Assembly: GCF_018449515.1 (NCBI RefSeq)
Contig: NZ_JAAVUQ010000037.1
Location: 1 to 64,000 of the forward strand
Length of the DNA: 64,000 nt
From: Caballeronia sp. dw_19
GTDB lineage: Bacteria > Pseudomonadota > Gammaproteobacteria > Burkholderiales > Burkholderiaceae
Reading direction: 5' to 3'
The notes under the pieces were generated by a model, which was not told the origin of the DNA, did not search any database, and saw only the letters and a list, made by a program, of their open reading frames with translations. How positions within the stretch are numbered: the stretch's first letter is position 1; every line of letters begins with the position of its first letter. Of this stretch, positions 37,634 to 47,430 are shown in pieces. Made by a program: the position numbers and the translations under genes.

Positions 37634-37668
37634 TCGTTCCCTTACTTTTACTATTTCGTTCTCTTACT
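37634..37668 (-). promoter_or_regulatory. Direct-repeat operator candidate upstream of the phosphoesterase
   Basis: TCGTTCCCTTACT (37634-37646) and TCGTTCTCTTACT (37656-37668) match at 12 of 13 positions and start exactly 22 nt apart, two helical turns. They end 38-72 nt upstream of the phosphoesterase start. Such spacing suits a tandem-repeat-binding response regulator (PhoB, for example), but the sequence does not match the Pho-box consensus. Confidence 0.45.
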
Positions 37669-37966
37669 ACTTTTAAATCTGGCCGAATTGGAACATTGCC
37701 AAATGAAATCTTGGGGTCAGAAACCTGAACGTTTGCTTTCGAAATGATTAGTGCGTGTAGATGTTTCACGATGAGCCGCCCCTTGGATTGGCGAAATTCG
37801 TTACCAGAAGAATGTGACAAATCGATGTTTGGATAAACCGCTGAAGTTCTCAGACACGGGTGAGGCAGCCGGTTATGATCACGCCTCAGTCGCGAATGAG
37901 AACTTAGGCAGACTTGGTCCATTGCCCCATCAACCTATCTCCCTCGCGCCGATACCCGAGCAGTAA

Positions 37967-38034
37967 ATGTCTGCAATCCTGATCGTTGAAGACGACCCTT
38001 AAATAGCCGAACTACTGTGGCTGTATGCACAGCA
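37967..38034 (+). pseudogene. Response-regulator start, broken by TAA and then joined to leuA
   Basis: ATG at 37967 begins MSAILIVEDDP and stops at TAA 38000-38002; in the same frame the text continues [13 protein letters not shown], a typical receiver-domain start. The match ends around 38034 where leuA-like sequence begins in another frame. The product is dead: a stop and a deletion junction within 25 codons. Confidence 0.7.
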
Positions 38035-38336
38035 AGGCGGTGGTAGGCGAGAACGCTTTTGCGCATGCGTCGGGCATTCACCAGGACGGCATGCTGAAGG
38101 CGCGCGAAACCTATGAGATCATGCGCGCCGAAGAGGTGGGGTGGGAAGCCAGCAGGCTGGTGCTCGGAAAGTTGTCAGGCCGTAATGCGTTCAGGCAGCG
38201 CTTGCAGGCGCTGGCCATTCTGCCCGAACAGGAAGCGGAACTGGATCTGGCGTTCATCCGCTTCAAGGCGCTCGCCGACCAACAACCGGAGATCAGTGAC
38301 CACGACCTCCGAATGTTGATGTCGACTGTCCCTTAA
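38025..38336 (+). pseudogene. Internal fragment of 2-isopropylmalate synthase (leuA)
   Basis: About 100 residues match the middle of Leu[20 protein letters not shown], then [20 protein letters not shown] and [14 protein letters not shown]. LeuA is about 510-570 aa; the catalytic TIM barrel and the end of the allosteric domain are both missing. The frame is open but has no catalytic residues, and no proper start. It is fused to a broken response-regulator start upstream and overlaps another stub downstream. Confidence 0.85.
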
Positions 38337-38383
38337 GCAAGAGCCTGGCCGATCTTGCCGAAGCCGATAATTGCACAGCTCAT
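38333..38383 (-). pseudogene. Start of an F420-type NADP oxidoreductase (stub)
   Basis: The minus strand reads MSCAIIGFGKIGQALA then stops: the Rossmann start of NADPH-dependent F420 reductase-like proteins (AIIGFGKIGQALA). An AAGGACA site lies 5 nt before the ATG, so the gene's translation start is preserved while everything after codon 16 is gone. Its stop overlaps that of the leuA fragment. Confidence 0.65.
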
Positions 38384-38456
38384 ATGTTGTCCTTAGGTTT
38401 ACCACGCCCTAAGGGCTCCGAATATCGAATGGAGCGCCCGGCCCGGGCGTAGCGCG

Positions 38457-39191
38457 TCAGAGTTGCGCCAGACCGCCGTCAACGGCGACCTCGCTGGCGG
38501 TCATGAAGCTGCTGTCCGACGACGCGAGAAAGGCGGCCACGGCCCCGATCTCCGCCGGATCGGCCATGCGCTGGAGCGGAGTCATCGCGGCGTAGATCTT
38601 CTGGCCCTCCTCACCGAGCGCTTCCTTCGCGAGTTCGGTCGCCGTCGCCCCGGGCGACAGCACGTTTACGCGGATGCCGGTGCCCTTCAGGTCCTCTGCC
38701 CAGGTCCGCGCGAGGTTGCGCACTGCCGCCTTGCTCGCGCTGTAGGCGCTCATTCCCGGGGCGCCCGTGGTGCCGGCGCTCGATCCGGTCAGGATGATCG
38801 AACCGCCTTCGCCCATCAACGGCAGCGCCTTCTGGACCGTGAAGATCGTACCCTTCACATTGGTGTCGAAAGTTTCGTCAATGTGCTTGGCGGTGATCTT
38901 GCCGAGCGGAAGCTGGCTTCCAGCGCCGGCATTCGCGAAGACGATGTCGAGGGTTCCGCGCTCGGCCTTCACCGCTGCGTAGAGTCGGTCGAGGTCGGCC
39001 AGATCGGAGACCGAGCCCTTCACCGCGCGGGCATTGGGCCCGAGGTCGGCCACAGCGGCGTCGATCGCTTCCTGCCGGCGGCCGAAGATGAAGACAAAGG
39101 CACCCTCCTCGATGAAGCGCTTTGCTGCGGCGCGGCCGATGCCGGTAGCGCCACCGGTGATCACAGCGGTCTTTCCATTCAGTCTGGTCAT
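38457..39191 (-). CDS. SDR family oxidoreductase
   Basis: 244-aa classical short-chain dehydrogenase. Cofactor loop ITGGATGIGRAAAK (residues about 10-23), NAG motif VFANAG, catalytic Ser of LTGSSAGT, and Tyr-Lys in YSASKAA; C-terminus ASEVAVDGG. The ATG at 39191 is chosen over 39200 for its spacing from GGAAGG. It is divergent from the HxlR regulator gene with a 111-nt shared promoter region, the usual arrangement of an HxlR-controlled oxidoreductase. Substrate unknown. Confidence 0.88.
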   Translation of the reverse strand: MTRLNGKTAVITGGATGIGRAAAKRFIEEGAFVFIFGRRQEAIDAAVADLGPNARAVKGSVSDLADLDRLYAAVKAERGTLDIVFANAGAGSQLPLGKITAKHIDETFDTNVKGTIFTVQKALPLMGEGGSIILTGSSAGTTGAPGMSAYSASKAAVRNLARTWAEDLKGTGIRVNVLSPGATATELAKEALGEEGQKIYAAMTPLQRMADPAEIGAVAAFLASSDSSFMTASEVAVDGGLAQL

Positions 39192-39261
39192 GTCGTGCAT
39201 CCTTCCTTGGAGTAGTACGGAAGCAGGGAACTGCTTGCTTGAGGGCAGTATGCAGTTCTGA

Positions 39262-39293
39262 TAACCTAAGGACAAGTATGCACCTTTTGGTAA
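39262..39293. promoter_or_regulatory. Candidate HxlR operator in the SDR-hxlR intergenic region
   Basis: Half-sites TAACCTAAGG (39262-39271) and CCTTTTGGTAA (39283-39293) form an imperfect inverted repeat centred in the divergent promoter region. This is where an HxlR-type dimer would bind to control both genes. Confidence 0.45.
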
Positions 39294-39302
39294 CCATGAA
39301 AA

Positions 39303-39677
39303 ATGACTGACTGTACTCAAAATCAAAACTGCGGTGGCCGCTACTCCTACGGGCTCGCCGCCACGCTCAGCATCATCTCGGGCAAGTGGAAGCCGCTGAT
39401 CCTGTACTTCCTGCTCGACGGCCCGAAGCGCTACGGCGAGCTCAAGCGCAACGTCCATGGCGTCAGCGCCAAGGTGCTGATCCAGCAATTGAAGGAACTG
39501 GAGGCCGATCGCGTGCTGGCGCGGACCGACTACAAGGAGGTGCCGCCGCGCGTGGACTACGCGCTGACCCCGCTCGGCCGCAGTCTGGCCGACAAGATTG
39601 TCCCGCTGTGCACCTGGGGAACCGAGAACATGGCAGAAATGGTGAGCATTCTCGCCGAGCGCGACAGTTTGCTTTAG
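39303..39677 (+). CDS. HxlR family transcriptional regulator
   Basis: 124-aa winged-helix regulator. The N-terminal Cys pair (Cys4 and Cys10) and the core LAATLSIISGKWKPLILYFL, followed by YGELKRNVHGVSAKVLIQQL and DRVLARTDY, are typical of HxlR/MarR-like proteins that respond to electrophiles or aldehydes through cysteines. It likely controls the divergent SDR gene. The start at ATG 39303 has no good ribosome-binding site. Confidence 0.87.
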   Translation: MTDCTQNQNCGGRYSYGLAATLSIISGKWKPLILYFLLDGPKRYGELKRNVHGVSAKVLIQQLKELEADRVLARTDYKEVPPRVDYALTPLGRSLADKIVPLCTWGTENMAEMVSILAERDSLL

Positions 39678-41496
<1,819 letters not shown>

Positions 41497-41571
41497 TTTT
41501 GGTCCTTCAATAAATGTTAAAGAGCAGAATGAGTTATCGACACTGCCATCAATCCAACGTGCGATCTGTGA

Positions 41572-41673
41572 TCAAACCGGTTTTTGCTTTAATGCCGGGG
41601 CCATCACGACAGCAAAGGGAACATCCTGCCGTTCCACGGCGGTGCGGATCACATCGTCAAGTTCGCTCATCAT
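41572..41673 (-). pseudogene. Start of a serine hydrolase/beta-lactamase-like gene (stub)
   Basis: The minus-strand frame reads MMSELDDVIRTAVERQDVPF, then AVVMAP, like the N-terminus of class-C-type beta-lactamase/EstB serine hydrolases. It ends after 33 codons with unrelated residues. AAGGAAAG lies just before the ATG and a conserved leader element is 100 nt upstream, so the regulatory start survives while the gene body is lost. Confidence 0.55.
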
Positions 41674-41772
41674 CTTTCCTTCAGTGATCAACCAGCGCTG
41701 GGACGTTCAACCGAATGCCAAGCCTTCGGGCGAATCTATCCAACTCCGTTCGCTCTGGGAAGGCGCTTGACA

Positions 41773-41799
41773 GGATATGAGTCATTCCAAAACGGGATC
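41773..41799 (-). promoter_or_regulatory. Conserved leader element, copy C
   Basis: On the minus strand this contains TTTGGAATGACTCATATCC, identical over 19 nt to copy B at 58727-58758 and near-identical to copy A at 56614-56645. It ends 99 nt before the stub's ATG; copy B ends 103 nt before its gene's ATG. Confidence 0.6.
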
Positions 41800-42483
41800 A
41801 ATGCGAGCGACTCGGGTGTCGTTGCAATACCCTAGCCCATTCGCTTTGGCAATGTACCTATATAAAGATCATCTCAGGTTGCCTCAGTTCACATCAGGTA
41901 TTCACAAGGACAGGGACGGCACGAGGGGATAGCCTGAAGTCGCTTTATCCGGTACCCGCGAAGCGGGTTGCGTCATAGGGTTGCGTCCTAGGCAGGACGC
42001 CGGATTCGCCCGCCTCGTTACCATCCGCGATTGCACCGTGCCGATGGAGATCACTTTTCATCCACATTTGGCACTGTGCCGGCTGATCTAGCCCGTGATT
42101 TCACTGCTGTGCGATGAGTGCCGAGCTGCAGTCGTGCGGTTGACGGGGTTCGTGCTTGCAGTTCGCGCCGAAATCGGATTCTGCAAACATACCGCGCACT
42201 GGGGATTGTTGGTCCACCTCGAAGACTGCTGTCATGAATTCGCTGATTATCTTCTCCCTTCGGATCGCTAGGATTCTTCAACAGGTTCGCGGTGGGGCAA
42301 GACTCCAATCGGCCACGAGAAATCATTGCGACGGCCGTGGGTCAGAATTTCACCTACGAGTTACGGCTACCTAAAGAGCGCATCCGAGTGCATCCGGCGC
42401 ACAGGTGCCGAGCGAGCTTTTGAGTTTTCAACTCCGATGTGGAAAAACAATTCGGCTTCTTATTAACATCTGAAGGAATCAAC
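41800..42483. other. Intergenic region between hydrolase stub and MDR copy 2
   Basis: No convincing gene. A perfect 6-bp hairpin (ACCCGC gaa GCGGGT) lies at 41954-41968. AAGGA before ATG 42484 is the ribosome-binding site of the next gene. The rest may be eroded coding DNA. Confidence 0.35.
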
Positions 42484-43473
42484 ATGTCACGTATTGTCCA
42501 GTTTTCAACCTACGGTGGTCCCGACGTTCTCGAATTCAAAGACATTGACGTACCTTTGCCGGGACCAGGTGAACTGCGTATCCGTGTTAAGGCGCTTGGC
42601 CTGAACCGAGCTGAATCAATGTGGCGCACCGGCGAATATATTGAGGAGGTCAAACTTCCCGCCCGGATCGGGTATGAGGCAGCCGGCTTTGTGGATGCTG
42701 TCGGTCCGGGTGTGACAGGTTTTGCCGTGGGCGATGCGGTCAATACCGTTCCGGCATTCTCGCAAAATCAGTACGGCATGTACGGCGAGCTGGTCGTCGC
42801 GCCCGTGTCGGCCGTTGTGAAACATCTGCCGAGTCTGTCGTTTGAGCAGGCGGCGTCGATCTGGATGATGTTTATCACGGTGTACGGCGCCTTTATCGAG
42901 GCCGCCAAACTTCAACCGGGCGATTTCGTGCTGATCCCTGCTGCATCTAGCAGCGTCGGATTGGCCTCGATCCAGCTTGTTAACATGGTTGGTGCAACAC
43001 CGATCGCCTTGACCCGGACCAAGGCTAAACGCCAGCAATTGCTCGAGGCGGGCGCGGCGGAGGTCATCGTCACTGACGAGCAGGACCTGGTCGCGGAAGT
43101 ACTGCGAATTACCGACGGTGTTGGGGCACGTGTTGTATTCGATCCGGTAGGTGGGCCGAGTTTCGGCAAGCTTATCAAAGCCATGAAGACCGGTGGGATC
43201 CTGCTTGCGTATGGTGCGCTAAGTGAAGAACCTGCACAAATTTCCTATCTCGATCTGCTGATCAAGCTTCCGACGATTATCGGCTATACGATCTGGAGTA
43301 CCACCGGTGACCCTGTGCGTCAAAAGGCTGCCGTCGAGTTCATCAAGGCGGGCCTCACGTCGGGTGCCCTGACACCCGTGATCGACAGGACGTTCACCTT
43401 CGACGAAATAGTCGATGCACATCATTATCTGGAAGCCAATAACCAGTTTGGGAAGATTGTAGTTACTGTGTAG
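42484..43473 (+). CDS. Zinc-independent MDR oxidoreductase (quinone-reductase-like), copy 2
   Basis: 329-aa enzyme almost the same as the one at 40501-41496 in order of motifs (GGPDVLEFKDIDVPLPGPGE, GLNRAESMWRTG, IPAASSSVGLASIQLVN). It runs divergently from that copy across about 1 kb of debris. AAGGA lies 7 nt before ATG 42484; the longer upstream frame is rejected. Function is inferred as NADPH-dependent quinone or enone reduction. A hairpin follows 8 nt after its stop. Confidence 0.87.
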   Translation: MSRIVQFSTYGGPDVLEFKDIDVPLPGPGELRIRVKALGLNRAESMWRTGEYIEEVKLPARIGYEAAGFVDAVGPGVTGFAVGDAVNTVPAFSQNQYGMYGELVVAPVSAVVKHLPSLSFEQAASIWMMFITVYGAFIEAAKLQPGDFVLIPAASSSVGLASIQLVNMVGATPIALTRTKAKRQQLLEAGAAEVIVTDEQDLVAEVLRITDGVGARVVFDPVGGPSFGKLIKAMKTGGILLAYGALSEEPAQISYLDLLIKLPTIIGYTIWSTTGDPVRQKAAVEFIKAGLTSGALTPVIDRTFTFDEIVDAHHYLEANNQFGKIVVTV

Positions 43474-43480
43474 CGGCTGT

Positions 43481-43510
43481 CGTGGACCGTGCTTGAGTTC
43501 GCGGTCCACG
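43481..43510 (+). terminator. Hairpin after MDR copy 2
   Basis: CGTGGACCG and CGGTCCACG pair as a 9-bp stem with a 12-nt loop, 8 nt after the stop codon. There is no T-run, so its terminator role is probable only. Confidence 0.5.
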
Positions 43511-44335
43511 TACCCGACAACCCCGGAGAAAATGCGGGCAGCGGTCTGGCCGAAAAGACACCGCGTTATAACTAAAGGTACCTATTTAAGGTGGTGACGA
43601 GAACGATCGAGATCGAGTCGTTAGCGAAACCCGGTGCGCCAATTGTTCGACCGCCTTGCGTGCTGACCGGTCCATTCATATTCCGGACGAGACTGAATAC
43701 ACCGAACCGGCGCTGAACCGACCCAGGCTGATCGATCATCCGGCCAGATGAGTTCGCGAGGAAAGTGAAGCATCGGACGCTGTACTTGTTCGAGTCCTCA
43801 GCCTGCATCCGTTAGCTCGCCTTGAAAGCGAACCCGCGGCCTGCGACGCGCACCATCTGATCGATCCGGCTGACGAGATGCATTTCCATTCTGCTTGGCT
43901 TGGCTAGGGTCCAGAGTGCAAGATGTTCGAAGGTGCCGCGGCCCGTAAGCGACCGGGATGCTCCGGATGTCGCAGAGGGTTGATTGTCGAGCTATCAATT
44001 GCAAGCCTTGTGCGCAAAAAAATGTCGAGGGTCATTGGCCCTCTGAAGCCTATTCAAAGTCGCTCGCATGTGCAAATCCATCATTCACTATTCCGCTGCC
44101 ATGGCTTTGCGCGAACGACATGAATGATTCTTCCCCTTCGGGAACCGAGTCTCGATCCCATTTCATCCCGACAGTCTGTTCGCCAGCGAAATTGGAAACG
44201 GTTGTTGCGACGCCTGCGTAAGAATAATAGATCGAAAATAGTGCACGACAATTATCCTCATTACCGGGGAGAGTTGCGCTATCGGGTGTGCACCAGAGGC
44301 CGTCGCCAGGTCTTGAAAAGACAATCAACAAAATG
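43511..44335. other. Intergenic region, no convincing gene
   Basis: Short frames exist on both strands but none shows a known family, a good ribosome-binding site or Burkholderia-like codon use. The A+T content rises toward 44,340. It may be debris like the region 37.9-42 kb. Confidence 0.35.
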
Positions 44336-44364
44336 TTGACATCATAAAATTTATGTTGAATTAT
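44336..44364 (+). promoter_or_regulatory. Sigma-70 promoter with embedded palindrome, amino-compound operon
   Basis: TTGACA (44336-44341), a 17-nt spacer and AATTAT (44359-44364) form a good sigma-70 promoter 95 nt before the permease start. The spacer contains a perfect 13-nt palindrome CATAAAATTTATG (44343-44355), a likely repressor site. The convergent regulator at 48558 is a candidate to bind it. Confidence 0.6.
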
Positions 44365-44459
44365 TCGATGTCGGCACGAGTACGACCTACTCGCCTTGGC
44401 GGCAGCCAAGTGAGAACAGCGGTCTTTTCAAAAACAACAAACACGGCATGGAGGGTCAT

Positions 44460-45779
44460 ATGGCGGAGAGTCGTTCGCACCTGAAAAAAGGAATAAACAT
44501 CATCGACGTGGTTGCAATCGGCGTGGGATCCGCGGTCGGGGTGTCGATATTTTCGATCATGGCGCCGGCCGCCAAAGTGGCGGGCTCGGGCATGCCGGTC
44601 GCACTGCTTATCGCGGCGATTCCAATGGTCGTCTTTGCGGTTATCTATGCGTACATGGGTTCGATCATTCCGCGCTCGGGCGCGTCGTATGACTGGCCTG
44701 CGAAGTTCGTGCATCCGTACGTCGGATTCATGGTCGCGTGGCTGCGTATTCTCGGCAACACGGGTGCAATCGTGGTGCTGGCGCTGGTGATGGTCAAGTA
44801 CGTATCCAAATCAGTCGTCGTACCCGAAAAGCCCACGATGCTGGCGATCATGTTTGTCTTCTACCTCGCAAACCTGTTCGGGGTGCAGCTCGCGGCGCGG
44901 GTCGAGCGCGTCCTGGTTGTGCTCAAGCTGATTGCCTTCTGCGTGTTTGTCGTCGCGGGTTTCGAAACCGTGCAGGCCATGCACTTTCGACCGATACTCG
45001 GTTTTGGATGGGGTGGCGTCGTTGCTGCGCTGCCGCTGCTGATCTCGCTGTATATGGGCATCGAAAGCGCGACAGAGGTGGGTGAGGAGATTCAGAACGG
45101 CAAGACTGCGATTGGTAAAGGTATCGCATGGGCCGTCGGGCTGAGCGGGATCGTGTACCTTGCCGTGTCGTCGGTAACACTCGGCGTGCTCGGCGCACCG
45201 GCGCTCGCCGGCAGCGACGCACCGTTGATTGACGCGGGAAGTCATTTCCTCGGCGCATTCAACAAGCCGTTGATCATCTTCGCGGCGGTCGCCTCTATCT
45301 CGACCAGCATCAACGCCATTTTTATGACATTTACCCGCTTCCTTTTCGCAATGGGACGCGACGGGGTACTGCCTCCGGCGCTCGCCAAGGTGCACCCGAA
45401 GTGGCAAACCCCTCACGTAGCCACGACTGTCGTCTTCGTATGCAGCGTTGCTGGATTGCTGCTCGGTACTAATCTGGTGTTCCTGTTCCTGGCCGTCAAC
45501 ATCCCGACAATGCTCAAGTACTTCAGCAACTGCTGGTCGGCGGTGCGGCTCGCGAAGCACCATCCCGCACTGCATGAGGAAGCGAAGTTCCGGCTCAGCA
45601 AACGCGCTGTCATGGGTTGGGGTTATACCGGTATGGCCCTCGCGCTTGCGATCATTGCCGTCGGCATTACGACTGACTGGCGACCGTATGCAATCCTGGC
45701 CGTGTGGGCGGTCGTCGGCACGGCTTATTGGCTGAGCGCACGCAGGCGGTCTATTGCAATGACGGAGCGCAGGGCATGA
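44460..45779 (+). CDS. APC family amino acid permease
   Basis: 439-aa inner-membrane transporter with about 12 helices, of the APC superfamily, carrying an amino acid or amine. The first helix has VVAIGVGSAVGVSIFSIM (the G-S-x-G-x-G unwound substrate-binding loop), followed by SGMPVALLIAAIPMVVFAVI and an antiporter-like SIIPRSGASYDW. ATG 44460 is preferred to 44448 because GGAGGG lies 5 nt before it. Its stop overlaps the next gene's start (ATGA). First gene of the amino-compound operon. Confidence 0.88.
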   Translation: MAESRSHLKKGINIIDVVAIGVGSAVGVSIFSIMAPAAKVAGSGMPVALLIAAIPMVVFAVIYAYMGSIIPRSGASYDWPAKFVHPYVGFMVAWLRILGNTGAIVVLALVMVKYVSKSVVVPEKPTMLAIMFVFYLANLFGVQLAARVERVLVVLKLIAFCVFVVAGFETVQAMHFRPILGFGWGGVVAALPLLISLYMGIESATEVGEEIQNGKTAIGKGIAWAVGLSGIVYLAVSSVTLGVLGAPALAGSDAPLIDAGSHFLGAFNKPLIIFAAVASISTSINAIFMTFTRFLFAMGRDGVLPPALAKVHPKWQTPHVATTVVFVCSVAGLLLGTNLVFLFLAVNIPTMLKYFSNCWSAVRLAKHHPALHEEAKFRLSKRAVMGWGYTGMALALAIIAVGITTDWRPYAILAVWAVVGTAYWLSARRRSIAMTERRA

Positions 45780-46855
45780 CCATCAATACAGAAGCACTCA
45801 AGCTGGATTTCCCCTATCTTGCCGAGCGCTGCTATCTGAATACGGCGGCGGCCGGCCTTTCCTGGGCAGGGCAGGGCGCTGCAGCGGCGCAGTTCTACGA
45901 CAGCGAAAAATCGCGTGGCATCAACGGGCGCCACGAATGGCGCAGCCGTCTGGACTCGGCCGAACGAAACGTGCGCGCATTGCTCGGGGGCTTCAGCGGA
46001 CACATCAATTTCTTAAGTAATACTACTGAAGCGTTGAACCTCGTAGCGCACAGCATCAAGTGGATCGCCGGTGACGAAATAGTGGCTCTGGCTGATGAGT
46101 TCCCATCGGTATTGCATGCATGGCACGGTGCACAAACCGCAGGGGCGAAGATAGTCGTGGTCGAGGCCCGTGGCGAGAGCACACGCACGGCCGCACTCTG
46201 CAACGCGATCACCGGCAAAACACGCGTGATCGCGGTGTCCCATGTGCACTGGGTAACAGGCACGGCAATCGATCTTCAGCAACTCGGCAGGAAGTGCCGC
46301 GACCATGGCGTGCTGCTTGTCGTGGACGGCATTCAGGCGATGGGCGCCATTCCCGTATCGCTGGAATTCGTCGACATCTATTGCGGAGCCGTTTTCAAGT
46401 GGTTGCTATCCGGATTCGGTCTATCGATTCTCGCGGTCAGTCAGCGGGCATTCGATCAGATGCGACCCGCCTATGTCGGCTATCCGAATCTCCCACCCGA
46501 ACGAAGTCTCAACTATGGGCATGTCAACTATCCCGGTATCTACGCACTGGACGCCACGCTGGAACATCTTCAGGCCTATGGCTGGCGCGACATCCATTCG
46601 GCCGTGGCGCGCAACGCGGCACGGCTCGCGGCAGGAGCCGTGCGCCTCGGCTACACCGTCGCAGCGCCTCAGGACGCGCGTGCCGGCATTGTCAGTCTCG
46701 TCGCCGACGACGCCCGCTCATTGCGTGATGCTCTGGCGAAACGAGGCATCGATGTGGAAGAGCGTTCCGGCCTGCTCCGGTGTTCGCCGCATTTCTACAA
46801 CACGGATGAAGATGTCGACCGCTTGCTAGACGCTTTGTCTGTCCTTTCGGCTTAG
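45776..46855 (+). CDS. Class V aminotransferase/PLP-dependent enzyme
   Basis: 359-aa fold-type I PLP enzyme related to cysteine desulfurases and isopenicillin-N-epimerase-like proteins. PLP-stacking and binding segment: HVHWVTGTAIDLQQL, Asp184 and Gln187 in VVDGIQAMG, Schiff-base Lys208 in GAVFKWLLSG. It starts within the permease stop (ATGA overlap). It could epimerise, deaminate or desulfurate the imported compound. The permease and RidA neighbours favour an amino-acid-derived imine intermediate. Confidence 0.85.
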   Translation: MTINTEALKLDFPYLAERCYLNTAAAGLSWAGQGAAAAQFYDSEKSRGINGRHEWRSRLDSAERNVRALLGGFSGHINFLSNTTEALNLVAHSIKWIAGDEIVALADEFPSVLHAWHGAQTAGAKIVVVEARGESTRTAALCNAITGKTRVIAVSHVHWVTGTAIDLQQLGRKCRDHGVLLVVDGIQAMGAIPVSLEFVDIYCGAVFKWLLSGFGLSILAVSQRAFDQMRPAYVGYPNLPPERSLNYGHVNYPGIYALDATLEHLQAYGWRDIHSAVARNAARLAAGAVRLGYTVAAPQDARAGIVSLVADDARSLRDALAKRGIDVEERSGLLRCSPHFYNTDEDVDRLLDALSVLSA

Positions 46856-46860
46856 CCTGG

Positions 46861-47346
46861 ATGAACACCAAGAATATGACTATTTTTCAACGCCTGAAAG
46901 AATTGCAACTGGATTTACCCGAGGCACCCAAACCCGCCGCATCGTACGTGACTGTGGTCGAGGCTTCGAACCTTATTTTTGTCTCGGGACAAGGGCCGCT
47001 CATTGGTGCGAAGCCTGTCTATACGGGACGCATCGGTGAGGCGCTTACTGAGGAGCAGGGGTACCAGGCCGCGAGGCTTTCCGCGCTGAATGCGCTGGCG
47101 GCGCTCGATGCCGAGATCGGTCTTGAGCGTGTAATGCGCATCGTAAAGCTGACCGGGTGGGTGAGCAGTGCGCCCGATTTCTACTACCAGCATCGGGTAG
47201 TCGATGGCGCCTCCGACCTCCTGATCGATCTGTTCGGTCAGGACGGCCTGCATACCCGATGCGCATTGGGCGTGCATGTTCTTCCGTTCAATATACCGGT
47301 CGAGATCGAGTTGATCGCAGCACTGAAACCAGGCGCCGCTGATTAA
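46861..47346 (+). CDS. RidA family (YjgF/UK114) imine/enamine deaminase
   Basis: 161-aa protein of the RidA family, hydrolysing reactive 2-aminoacrylate-type imines that PLP enzymes release. Characteristic segments are NLIFVSGQGPL and RIGEALTEEQGYQAARLSALN, then LERVMRIVKLTGWV and the closing LPFNIPVEIELIAAL. RidA members usually have about 130 aa; the extra length is at the N-terminus (start may be 46876). It lies 5 nt after the PLP enzyme gene and so protects against that enzyme's product. Confidence 0.87.
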   Translation: MNTKNMTIFQRLKELQLDLPEAPKPAASYVTVVEASNLIFVSGQGPLIGAKPVYTGRIGEALTEEQGYQAARLSALNALAALDAEIGLERVMRIVKLTGWVSSAPDFYYQHRVVDGASDLLIDLFGQDGLHTRCALGVHVLPFNIPVEIELIAALKPGAAD

Positions 47347-47430
47347 CGCCGTCGATTGATCAGCTCGGGCTGGAACTAAAAACACGTTCGTTTAACTCTG
47401 AAGATCCACGCTATAAATATAGGAATGCAG

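Noticed and set aside
43572-44409. Several short frames on the minus strand in the gap
   Set aside because: No recognised family or convincing translation signals. They may be decayed coding DNA but cannot be named.
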